NCBI GenBank assembly: GCA_964582085.1
Contig: CAZOPV010000024.1
Coordinates: 1 to 53,120 of the forward strand
Source of the DNA: JADGNF01 sp964582085
GTDB taxonomy: Archaea; Thermoproteota; Bathyarchaeia; Bathyarchaeales; Bathycorpusculaceae
Direction: 5' to 3'
Length of the DNA stretch: 53,120 bases
Below the pieces are notes generated by a model. That model was not told the DNA's origin. It ran no database searches and saw nothing but the letters and a program-made list of their open reading frames with translations. This document shows positions 33,338-40,501 of this stretch, piece after piece. Within the stretch, counting starts at the first letter, position 1. Each line of letters starts with the position of its first letter. Made by a program: the position numbers and the translations under genes.

Positions 33338-33766
33338 TTACGGTATTATTCCTTTCAGCTTCATGAATTCGTGAGCTTTTTGAAGAACGTCCCGTGCGTT
33401 TTTGAAGGTAAGTTGTGCCATTGCTTGCTCGTATGGAAGCCAAGTAAAACCTATGTGCTCAAAAGAGATTTTGACTTCGGTGGCTTTTGACTCCAAAAGA
33501 AAGAAAACCACTTCTTTGTGAATAGTTAGGCCTTGACGCTTGTAGAAGTAGGATATTTTTTCTTTAAAACTGTCGATAAATTGGATGTCAACAATACCTG
33601 TTTCTTCACGCAATTCTCTGATGGTTGTGTCTTTTTCAGTTTCTCCTTCTTCAACATTACCTTTCACGAAATCCCAATGTCCAGCTTCATATTGAAGCAA
33701 AAGGAACTTGACTTCGGAATTGTTTTTGTAGTAAACTACGGCACCACAAGATTTCTCATTAAGCAT
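33338..33766 (-). CDS. NUDIX hydrolase (Ap4A-hydrolase-like)
   Basis: 142 residues. A complete Nudix box runs from G36 (GNVEEGETEKDTTIRELREE, then TG): G-x5-E-x7-RELxEExG. The preceding QYEAGHWDFVKG is typical of diadenosine tetraphosphatases. It would hydrolyse a nucleoside diphosphate linked to another group. Encoded opposite to the surrounding translation cluster, between aIF2-gamma and the PIN gene. Confidence 0.9.
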   Translation of the reverse strand: MLNEKSCGAVVYYKNNSEVKFLLLQYEAGHWDFVKGNVEEGETEKDTTIRELREETGIVDIQFIDSFKEKISYFYKRQGLTIHKEVVFFLLESKATEVKISFEHIGFTWLPYEQAMAQLTFKNARDVLQKAHEFMKLKGIIP

Positions 33767-33900
33767 CGTTAGTCACCAAATTCTCTAATAGAGGTATGCT
33801 TAGGATTTGACATTTAAAAGGAATTCTGAAAGGCTACAAAGCATGTCAAAGTTGAAACCAAAAATGAACAAGTTTAATTGGTTAACTAAGACAATAAAGG

Positions 33901-34341
33901 TTGGCGAAGAATAGTTTGACACCAACCGCAAAGCAAAAGCAACCATTAAAAGTTATTATAGACTCAAATGCGTTGTTCATTCCGTTTCAATTTAAAATTG
34001 ACATGTATAATGAGTTAAAACAGTTACTAAACAGAAATTTTGAACTTGTTTTAATTTCGCCTGTCAAACGTGAACTGGAAAGACTTGCTACTAAGAGTCA
34101 GCCAAAAATGCAGAAAAATGCTTCTTTAGCCCTCAAATTCGCTGAGCAATGCAGCTACTTTGAAGTGGGGGAAGCTAGCCAAGAAACCACCGATGACCTC
34201 ATTGTGAAAGTTGCATGTGAATGGAAAGCACCTGTCTTTACCAATGACAAACTTCTCAGGAAGAGGCTAAGAGATATAAATGTGCCGGTGATTTACATGA
34301 GAGAAAAATCACGTCTGGAAATTGACGGGTTGATATCGTAG
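33901..34341 (+). CDS. PIN-domain protein (FCF1/VapC9-like ribonuclease fold)
   Basis: 146 residues from TTG 33901. PIN acidic residues are seen in IIDSNALFIP, SPVKRELERLA, ETTDDLIVKVA and FTNDKLLRKRL, as in the single archaeal PIN proteins related to Fcf1/Utp24 (rRNA processing). It sits directly before Rpo7 (TAG-ATG abutted), its usual place in archaeal aIF2gamma-Rpo7 clusters. No antitoxin gene is next to it, so a toxin role is unlikely. Confidence 0.85.
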   Translation: MAKNSLTPTAKQKQPLKVIIDSNALFIPFQFKIDMYNELKQLLNRNFELVLISPVKRELERLATKSQPKMQKNASLALKFAEQCSYFEVGEASQETTDDLIVKVACEWKAPVFTNDKLLRKRLRDINVPVIYMREKSRLEIDGLIS

Positions 34342-34938
34342 ATGTTTAAGCTCATTACTTTGCAAGATACTATACGTATTCCTCCTGAAACCTTCGGCAA
34401 CCCATTGGAGGCAGTAGGTCGGCAACAAGTCAAATCCAAATATGAAGGGGTTGTCGATGAAGAACTAGGCTATGTCATAGCTGTAACAAAGGTAGAAGTA
34501 AGCCCAGTTGGAAAAATCATACCTGGAGACGGCGCCACTTACCACAAGGTATCTTTTCAGTTGTTAACTTTCTATCCTATGATTCAAGAGGTTATAGAAG
34601 GCGATGTAGCTGAAATTGCGGACTTTGGTGCCTTTGTGCGTATAGGTCCTGTGGACGCGTTGCTTCATGTTTCTCAGTTGATGGATGATTTCATTTCTTA
34701 TGATGAAAAACAAGGCGTTCTTCTTGGAAAGGAAACAAAACGGAAACTTACCACAGGAGACCATGTTCGAGTAAGAATAACCGCGGTTTCTATGGGAAGG
34801 GCAGGGAGCTCGGGCAAAATTGGCGTAACAGCAAGACAGCCATTTTTGGGTAAATTAGAGTGGATCAAAGAAGACCTCAAACCTGTGGCAGAATCAAAAG
34901 GGAAAGTTGAAGAAAAAGGAAGTTCAGGAAAAGCGTGA
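34342..34938 (+). CDS. rpo7: RNA polymerase subunit Rpo7 (RpoE')
   Basis: 198 residues. The N-terminal tip domain (KLITLQDTIRIPPETFG) is followed by an S1-type OB fold (ADFGAFVRIGPVDALLHVSQ). It pairs with Rpo4 (encoded at 45106-45444) to form the stalk of archaeal RNA polymerase, which binds emerging RNA. The start codon immediately follows the PIN stop. Confidence 0.95.
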   Translation: MFKLITLQDTIRIPPETFGNPLEAVGRQQVKSKYEGVVDEELGYVIAVTKVEVSPVGKIIPGDGATYHKVSFQLLTFYPMIQEVIEGDVAEIADFGAFVRIGPVDALLHVSQLMDDFISYDEKQGVLLGKETKRKLTTGDHVRVRITAVSMGRAGSSGKIGVTARQPFLGKLEWIKEDLKPVAESKGKVEEKGSSGKA

Positions 34939-34943
34939 GAGGT

Positions 34944-35129
34944 ATGAGTGAAAAATCCTGCACTAATTGTCATTTTATAACAAAAGAAAACGTTTGTCCA
35001 AAATGTAAGTCGACAAATCTCAGTGAAGATTTCAGTGGCATAGTTGTCGTGTTTGACGCAAAAAACTCTGCTGTTGCAAAGGCAATGAAAATTAAAGAAA
35101 ATGGGCGCTACGCATTAAAAGTAAGATAG
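34944..35129 (+). CDS. spt4: Transcription elongation factor Spt4 (RpoE'')
   Basis: 61 residues from ATG 34944 (GTG 34935 overlaps the Rpo7 stop and is also possible). Zinc ribbon C-x2-C...C-x2-C (CTNCHF, CPKCKS). The end NGRYALKVR is diagnostic. It binds Spt5 and raises processivity of RNA polymerase. Confidence 0.93.
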   Translation: MSEKSCTNCHFITKENVCPKCKSTNLSEDFSGIVVVFDAKNSAVAKAMKIKENGRYALKVR

Positions 35130-35192
35130 GCATAAAACAGTTCGGTTATACTGATACAGTTATTAGAGAATTCTGTGTAACACAGCTCTAGG

Positions 35193-35732
35193 GTGCAGAA
35201 AACGGTTGCTGTCTACGTTGTTACGTCGGTCATGCGGGAGAAACTCAAAGAACCTTTTGGCATGTTAATTAAAGGGGCTCCATCCGAAACCATAAAAACT
35301 TTTGCGCGAATGGTGGAAAAAGAGCAGCCAATTAAAATTGTGTCTGTGGGAGACATGGTTTCTAAAAATCTCCATAAGCAGCATATCGTTCCACAGTTAT
35401 CCATAACCGACAGCAAAACTATGAGAAAAAAAATTAAAGCAGCAAGTTTTGCAGACAAAGAAGTTATTAAGGTGAAAAATCCGGCTGGAACCATAACCAA
35501 AGAAGCCATTTTGGCCATTCAGTCAGCATTAAATAGTGACCGCCAAGTCCACATAGTGGTGAATGGGGAAGAAGACCTGTTAACGCTTGCCGCTGTTCTT
35601 TATGCACCTGAAAACACTTTTGTAGTTTATGGTCAGCCAGCCGAAGGTATAGTTGTAGTGAAAGTCACATCTCAAAAGAAAGCAGAGACAGAAGAAATTC
35701 TAAAAAAAATGGAAGCCAGCAACGCAGAATAG
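35193..35732 (+). CDS. GTP-dependent dephospho-CoA kinase (DUF359)
   Basis: 179 residues from GTG 35193. It matches the DUF359 family: EPFGMLIKG, VSVGDMVSKNL, then IVVNGEEDLLTLAAVLYAPE and VVYGQPAEGIVVV. In archaea this family phosphorylates dephospho-CoA with GTP, the last step of CoA synthesis. Normal position after Spt4 in archaeal clusters; usually S24e and S27ae follow on the same strand, but here they are on the other strand. Confidence 0.92.
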   Translation: MQKTVAVYVVTSVMREKLKEPFGMLIKGAPSETIKTFARMVEKEQPIKIVSVGDMVSKNLHKQHIVPQLSITDSKTMRKKIKAASFADKEVIKVKNPAGTITKEAILAIQSALNSDRQVHIVVNGEEDLLTLAAVLYAPENTFVVYGQPAEGIVVVKVTSQKKAETEEILKKMEASNAE

Positions 35733-35736
35733 AAAT

Positions 35737-36171
35737 TTAATCGCTATAATCCCGTTCCATCGGCTTTAAACTCGTCGATTTAGCTTCAGGAATCATAGGT
35801 AGAGGTATAGGCGGTGGAATATTCAAAATCCGCGAGATCAAAACAGATTCTATAAAAACCACGTTAGATATGGACTGCAAAATAATCTGTGCTGGCGGTT
35901 TTTTCTGGTCATATTCCTTGAGGATTTTCTCTATTTCGCCTTTGTCACCCTGAACATAAGCGTGCCCCTTCAAGTTCATTTGGGCTACCGACGGATTATA
36001 AGTAATGGTTAAAACAAAAGGAACCTCCAGCAAGTCATCAGCTTTCTTTTCAATACTAACCACGTTGATGTTTGTACTTATTTGGATGTTAGGAACAGGT
36101 TTCCTGATGTCCCAAAAACGATCCGCGGAAATACTGCCTATTGACACGTTGACTCTTATCATCTGAACCAT
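35737..36171 (-). CDS. SecB-like-fold protein after S27ae
   Basis: About 144 residues from ATG 36171; the frame extends upstream into the S27ae gene but that part is a shadow. Four strands (QMIRVNVSIG, IQISTNINVVSIEKK, FVLTITYNPSVAQMNLKGHA) and then a long helix with VVFIESVLISRILNIPPPIP and LPMIPEA resemble the SecB chaperone fold with its C-terminal helix and proline-rich PPI.LP segment. Possibly a nascent-chain chaperone. It closes the ribosomal operon. Confidence 0.55.
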   Translation of the reverse strand: MVQMIRVNVSIGSISADRFWDIRKPVPNIQISTNINVVSIEKKADDLLEVPFVLTITYNPSVAQMNLKGHAYVQGDKGEIEKILKEYDQKKPPAQIILQSISNVVFIESVLISRILNIPPPIPLPMIPEAKSTSLKPMERDYSD

Positions 36172-36211
36172 CAAAGAATATTCAACAGATGGAAGATTTA
36201 AAATGTCCGCT

Positions 36212-36484
36212 TTATGCTCGTTTGTAGCGTGTGAAACCACAGTGGCCACACGTAAATCTGTCGTTGTGGTCGGCCATAAAGTATCCTGGACCACATCTTT
36301 CGCAGGTTGGGCGCGTCCGAGTTGCCTTGGCACCTTCTACTTTATACAATGCTGAAACACGGGTTCCGCTTTTCTTCTTACTGCTTTTCGGTGCGGGAGT
36401 TGCGCCTGCTTTTTGAGGTTTTGATGCGTCTTTCTTTCCAGCATCTTTTGGGGCTTCTTCGGGTTTAGCTGCTTTTTTTGACAT
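36212..36484 (-). CDS. rps27ae: Ribosomal protein S27ae with long Lys/Ala tail
   Basis: 90 residues. The C-terminal 45 form the S27ae zinc ribbon (CERCGPGYFMADH...FTCGHCGFTRY). The first 45 residues are a low-complexity Lys/Ala/Pro extension (KKAAKPEEAPKDAGKK), longer than in most archaea. No ubiquitin is fused. It starts 1 bp after the S24e stop. Confidence 0.93.
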   Translation of the reverse strand: MSKKAAKPEEAPKDAGKKDASKPQKAGATPAPKSSKKKSGTRVSALYKVEGAKATRTRPTCERCGPGYFMADHNDRFTCGHCGFTRYKRA

Positions 36485-36485
36485 C

Positions 36486-36797
36486 TTACTGTTTCGCCTC
36501 TTCCTTTGGTTTTTCTGAGGGATTATTTCGTTTAAAGATATAATCAGGCTCTATGCGTTTAGCTTGGTCTAATGTCTCGTATGCAGTGGCAATGCCCATG
36601 GCGGTGTTGGTTCCTGTAAGAGTTTTCATACGTTTGATGAAAACTAACTGGTCGCTGACCTGTAAGGTTGAGGCTAAAGATCTCTTGACATCCAATCTTG
36701 AAGGAGTTTTCCCTTTTGGACCGTGATCTACTTGAAACTGCACTTCTTTACGTTTCAGTAAGGGGTTTTCTTTTTGGGAAACTATTTTGAGTTCCAT
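36486..36797 (-). CDS. rps24e: Ribosomal protein S24e
   Basis: 103 residues. ELKIVSQKENPLLKRKEVQF and VKRSLASTL, FIKRMKTLTGTNTAMGIA are diagnostic. It normally neighbours Spt4/DUF359 in archaea; here it lies 19 bp after S19, in the L3-S19 operon. Confidence 0.95.
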   Translation of the reverse strand: MELKIVSQKENPLLKRKEVQFQVDHGPKGKTPSRLDVKRSLASTLQVSDQLVFIKRMKTLTGTNTAMGIATAYETLDQAKRIEPDYIFKRNNPSEKPKEEAKQ

Positions 36798-36816
36798 GGT
36801 TTGTCACTTGATGAGT

Positions 36817-37221
36817 CTACTTTAATGGCACATACATTGATGAACGCGAAGCACCAATGCCTGGTGTTCCATGCCTTACGGGTTTGTTGGTTATTGCGAA
36901 TTCGCCTAGGTAATGTCCAATCATCTCTGGTTTTATAGTGACGACTTGGAATTCTTTGCCACTGTGCACATGAATTTTAGAGCCGACCATCTCGGGGAGT
37001 ATGATCATGTCACGCACGTGCGTTTTTACGGTGATTTCCTTGCCTTTTTTGGCGACTTCTTGGGCTTTACGCAGTTTCTCAAGCAATGTACGTTGTTCAG
37101 GGGTCAAACCACGTTGGAGACTTCTGCGTTGTCTGGAAGGAAGAATCGTTATAAATTCATCCATAGACATAGCTTGCAAACTTTCGAGCGAATGCCCACG
37201 ATACATGAATTCTTTTGGCAT
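36817..37221 (-). CDS. rps19: Ribosomal protein S19 (uS19)
   Basis: 134 residues. EFMYRGHSLESLQAMSMDEF at the N-terminus and VRDMIILPEMVGSKIHVHSG, GHYLGEFAITNKPVRHG at the C-terminus. It is followed by S24e instead of the usual L22. Confidence 0.96.
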   Translation of the reverse strand: MPKEFMYRGHSLESLQAMSMDEFITILPSRQRRSLQRGLTPEQRTLLEKLRKAQEVAKKGKEITVKTHVRDMIILPEMVGSKIHVHSGKEFQVVTIKPEMIGHYLGEFAITNKPVRHGTPGIGASRSSMYVPLK

Positions 37222-37265
37222 ATTTCTTCAACTCATTGGGTGATTTGTTTGTTTTAATCTTTCTC

Positions 37266-38006
37266 CTATTGAATGGCCCGTTTCTTTTTCTGACCTGGCC
37301 CTCTGGCAGCGATTAAGCCGACCTTTTGACCTGGTGGCGCACCATGCGACACTGTAGTGGTTCTGCGAGCACTACGCTTGCTGCTACCATAGGGATGCAC
37401 TGCGGGGACCATGGCCCTCCCGCGGGTTCGGGGGTACTTGTGACCTTTAGCTTTCATTAAATGGAACTTCTCGCCAGCTTTCAGGAAGGGCTTTTCTGTT
37501 CGACCCGAAGCAGCAACGACGCCGATCGTGGCCATGCAGTAGTCGTTGAGGTACCTTGTACGACCAGAGGGTAATCTAATCATGGTGCCTTGAGGTGTAT
37601 GCGCTACTACGGTAGCATATGCGCCTGAAGATTTGGCTAGTTTTCCTCGGTCTCCTGGTCGTAGTTCTAGATTGCAAATGAGGGTACCTTCAGGTACTTT
37701 TCCAAGAGGTAGAATGTTTCCTACTTCAGATGGGGCGTTTCCGCCGAGTCTTATTTGCTGGCCTTCATAGGTGCCTTCTGGTGAAACTATATAGCATGAG
37801 TCGCCATTTTCGAATTTTATGAGGGCTAAAGGGGCACCCCGTCCAGGGTCGTGTACAAGAGAAGTTACAGTACCGCCTATTGAGGCTTCATAAGCTTCTT
37901 TCGGGGGGATTATCGGATATTGAGCAGCGCCTACTCGTTTATGAGTTGAAGCGCGATAAACTGAACCACCGCGCCCACGCCTTTGAACACGAATTCGTTT
38001 TCCCAT
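37266..38006 (-). CDS. rpl2: Ribosomal protein L2 (uL2)
   Basis: 246 residues, archaeal length. It ends with the peptidyl-transferase-region motif AVHPYGSSKRSARRTT, including the conserved His of the HP motif. Large subunit, near the catalytic centre. Confidence 0.97.
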   Translation of the reverse strand: MGKRIRVQRRGRGGSVYRASTHKRVGAAQYPIIPPKEAYEASIGGTVTSLVHDPGRGAPLALIKFENGDSCYIVSPEGTYEGQQIRLGGNAPSEVGNILPLGKVPEGTLICNLELRPGDRGKLAKSSGAYATVVAHTPQGTMIRLPSGRTRYLNDYCMATIGVVAASGRTEKPFLKAGEKFHLMKAKGHKYPRTRGRAMVPAVHPYGSSKRSARRTTTVSHGAPPGQKVGLIAARGPGQKKKRAIQ

Positions 38007-38027
38007 TAATCAAATCTCCTATGCGAT

Positions 38028-38288
38028 TTACAAGATTCCAAGTTTTATAGCGACGTCTGACGCTTTATGCTCAGGGGCAAGTTTCACGAAAGCTTTTTTT
38101 TCGCCCTGAGGGGTAATCATAGTTGTCACTTTTAAAACTTTGACTTCGTAGAGTTTCTCCACAGCTTCTTTGATGTCTTTTTTGCTTGACTTCAAGTTAA
38201 CTATGAAGATTAATTTATTGTCTTTTTCGACCATGAGACTGGCGGATTCAGTCATTAGTGGATAAAAAATCACTTCGTTTGGTTCCAT
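38028..38288 (-). CDS. rpl23: Ribosomal protein L23 (uL23)
   Basis: 86 residues. FYPLMTESASLMVEKDNKL, SKKDIKEAVEKLYEVKV. It forms part of the tunnel exit and the SRP docking site. The stop of L4 overlaps its start by one base. Confidence 0.96.
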   Translation of the reverse strand: MEPNEVIFYPLMTESASLMVEKDNKLIFIVNLKSSKKDIKEAVEKLYEVKVLKVTTMITPQGEKKAFVKLAPEHKASDVAIKLGIL

Positions 38289-39082
38289 TATGCGTTTTCT
38301 CCTTTATCGTACAGTTTAGCTAACTGTTCAAGAGCACTATTAGCCCACAAAGTTAATCTGCCAGCGTGTGTGCCTGGTGCTAAAAGTTCCGCGTTAAGGT
38401 TCTTGACTGTTACAACATCTACACCTGGCAGATTTCTGGCTGCAACTGCTATGCCTTTGTTTTCAGCGACCACAATAAGAGGACCTACTGCTTGTTTCAT
38501 TTTTCTGCCACGATGCTTACCTTTGCCAGCTCGGATTTTGCGGCTGTCACGTACACGGGAAATGTCGGAGGACAACCCAAGCTTCGTAAGAACCTCTTCA
38601 ACATCTTTGGCTTTGGTTAACTCTGCAATAGAATCAATAACAACCAGTGGAATTTCAGGAACGGACTCAATTTTGTGCCCACGGGAAGCCACCAAATCTT
38701 TTGAAGCGGTAGCTGCGATGGCAGAGAGCAAAGCAAGCCTCTTTTCTTTCTTTGGAATTGCCTTTACAATTTTTGCCTCGGCGCGTGGGGGATGTGCTTG
38801 TCGCCCGCCTACAGTACCTGGAGCAAACGCTGCTTTTCCGCCACCTCCCTTTTGCCGGGGAACTCTGGCGATAGCCATACCTGTTCCGCGCGACTCAGCA
38901 GATGTTCTCTTTCCAGCCATGGGATCTCTTCCCTGTGGCTGAAGCCTATGTGACTGAATGGAGAGAACAGCACGTTTTATTACGTCGGGGCGCAGTGGAG
39001 TCTCAAAGAGTGAAGGCAGGGTTGTTTTGCCTGCAGGTTTTCCTTGAAGGTCAAAGATTTGTACAGTTTTTTGAGTCGGCAT
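38288..39082 (-). CDS. rpl4: Ribosomal protein L4 (uL4)
   Basis: 264 residues. DLQGKPAGKTTLPSLFETPL, then the RVPRQKGGGGKAAFAPGTVG loop that reaches the exit tunnel, and the archaeal C-terminal domain. It lies 12 bp after L3. Confidence 0.96.
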   Translation of the reverse strand: MPTQKTVQIFDLQGKPAGKTTLPSLFETPLRPDVIKRAVLSIQSHRLQPQGRDPMAGKRTSAESRGTGMAIARVPRQKGGGGKAAFAPGTVGGRQAHPPRAEAKIVKAIPKKEKRLALLSAIAATASKDLVASRGHKIESVPEIPLVVIDSIAELTKAKDVEEVLTKLGLSSDISRVRDSRKIRAGKGKHRGRKMKQAVGPLIVVAENKGIAVAARNLPGVDVVTVKNLNAELLAPGTHAGRLTLWANSALEQLAKLYDKGENA

Positions 39083-39094
39083 TGTTTTTCACCG

Positions 39095-40108
39095 TTATTT
39101 CCCTTGAGGTGAATCCAGCGAAACATGGGTGATTTGTGGGGGCGCCTCAGAAACTTCTTTTGGAGGTCTGGCGGGATAGCGTAGTGTTATTGTACGTTTT
39201 TCTGTTCCTGCAATGCTTCCTTCCATGAGAATATAGGGACTTCTTAGAATGCCGTATCGTATAAAGCCGCCTTTCACTGTGACTTCTGTTCCATCTTTGC
39301 CCATTTTGAGTATACGTTTGTTGAATTCTATGCGTTGATGATAGCCCATTTGTCCTGCTCGTGGAATAGAGTACATGAGGTGATGAGGGTTCCATGGACC
39401 TAAAGTGGCAATACCTCGTTTGGTTTTTCGACCTTTAGCTTGAAGTATAGTTACGCCCCAGCGTTTAACTGGACCTTGCCAGCCTTTGCCTGTCGTAACA
39501 GCGGCGACATCGACGTATTGTCCTGTCTTGAAAACTTCTTCAGGCGTAACTGTTTTTCCGAGTAAACTTTTGGCGTACTCAAACTGTTGTGCTACGGTTC
39601 CGCCGCCGATTTCAATTTCGGTAATTTCAGGTTTCTTCTTTGATAAGTTGGACAGCTTGGGTTGTGTTGCAATTATAGCTCGCAGGTTTGTTGTCTGCTC
39701 CAAGTTTTGGCTCATTTTTTGCAGCATCTCTTCGGTGTTAAAGTTTTCTGGCAGAACTAATGCACGTTTTAGTTCTGGTGTTGGATCTTTCATCCAAACT
39801 TCTGTAAGTTGCTGGAGCCCATATGGCGTGCGTGTGTAAGCGCGTATGCCACACACAAGAATTGGAGGAGTCTCTATAACTGTAGCTGCACGCATAACTT
39901 CTTTACCAAAGTTAGGTGAACGCTTTCTGTCTTCGATGGTGAAGACGTAGGTCATGCCTGCCTTGTAGCCTAGAAAAGCTAGCAGTCTAGGAGCGTTTTC
40001 TTTGCTTTTCGGCCAGTAACGTATTCGAGCAACTGGTCTTTTAGCGCGTTTCCTAGGCAGATAAGCTAGTGAACCATGTTTTGGAGCATGAGTTTTTCGG
40101 TGACCCAT
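39095..40108 (-). CDS. rpl3: Ribosomal protein L3 (uL3)
   Basis: 337 residues, archaeal/eukaryotic type. It begins MGHRKTHAPKHGSLAYLPRK and contains FLGYKAGMTY and the GKGWQGPVKRWGVT hook. First gene of the minus-strand ribosomal operon. Confidence 0.97.
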   Translation of the reverse strand: MGHRKTHAPKHGSLAYLPRKRAKRPVARIRYWPKSKENAPRLLAFLGYKAGMTYVFTIEDRKRSPNFGKEVMRAATVIETPPILVCGIRAYTRTPYGLQQLTEVWMKDPTPELKRALVLPENFNTEEMLQKMSQNLEQTTNLRAIIATQPKLSNLSKKKPEITEIEIGGGTVAQQFEYAKSLLGKTVTPEEVFKTGQYVDVAAVTTGKGWQGPVKRWGVTILQAKGRKTKRGIATLGPWNPHHLMYSIPRAGQMGYHQRIEFNKRILKMGKDGTEVTVKGGFIRYGILRSPYILMEGSIAGTEKRTITLRYPARPPKEVSEAPPQITHVSLDSPQGK

Positions 40109-40117
40109 TGTACTTCC

Positions 40118-40157
40118 GCTTCGCGAAGCTTAGCAATGGAAAATTAGAGTTATAAAC
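40118..40157 (-). promoter_or_regulatory. Promoter and palindromic leader of the L3 ribosomal operon
   Basis: On the minus strand TTTATAAC (40157-40150) is a TATA box. The expected start of transcription about 25 bp on, near 40128, falls in the perfect 12-base palindrome GCTTCGCGAAGC at 40118-40129, 9 bases before the L3 ATG. The palindrome could be an operator or the first hairpin of the message. Confidence 0.55.
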
Positions 40158-40362
40158 GTTGCCGTTACATTAGATGTTTAATTTGCTATTTTTACATCAT
40201 TTTTTGGAGGGGAAGAAACTTCTACAAAGGGGTGCTAGCACATTACGAGAGGTTTCCGCCGAGGAAGATACTTTCTCCTACTTTTGGAGACAACTGTTGA
40301 GGGAGCAATTTTCAGAAAATTAGGATTCTGTGAAGCGTGTGGTGTGTTAATTGCTTTTAACT

Positions 40363-40450
40363 GCGGTTTACATTGCGTTTATGTAACCGCAGACCATATA
40401 AAAGCTACAAATTATAGCAACTTTAGTGTTTTTTGCTAAATTTTATATAG
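40363..40450 (+). promoter_or_regulatory. Hairpin and tandem TATA boxes before the surface-protein gene
   Basis: An inverted repeat GCGGTTTACAT/ATGTAACCGC (40363-40373 with 40381-40390) makes 10 pairs with one bulge and a 7-base loop. It is followed by ATATAAAAG (40396-40404) and TTTTATATAG (40441-40450), two TATA candidates. The second gives a leader of about 30 bases with AGGAGAG at 40486-40492 before ATG 40502. The rest of 40158-40362 shows no gene or clear signal. Confidence 0.5.
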
Positions 40451-40501
40451 TAAATGATACAATCAAGCAATTACCCATAAATTTTAGGAGAGATAAAAAA
40501 A

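Noticed and set aside
33843..33914. 23-codon frame (MSKLKPKMNKFNW...) overlapping the PIN gene start
   Set aside because: Very short, overlaps the promoter/start of the PIN gene, no second evidence; could be a leader peptide but not supported.
38370..38942. 190-codon plus-strand frame opposite L4
   Set aside because: Antisense of a certain ribosomal protein gene with no start signals or motifs.
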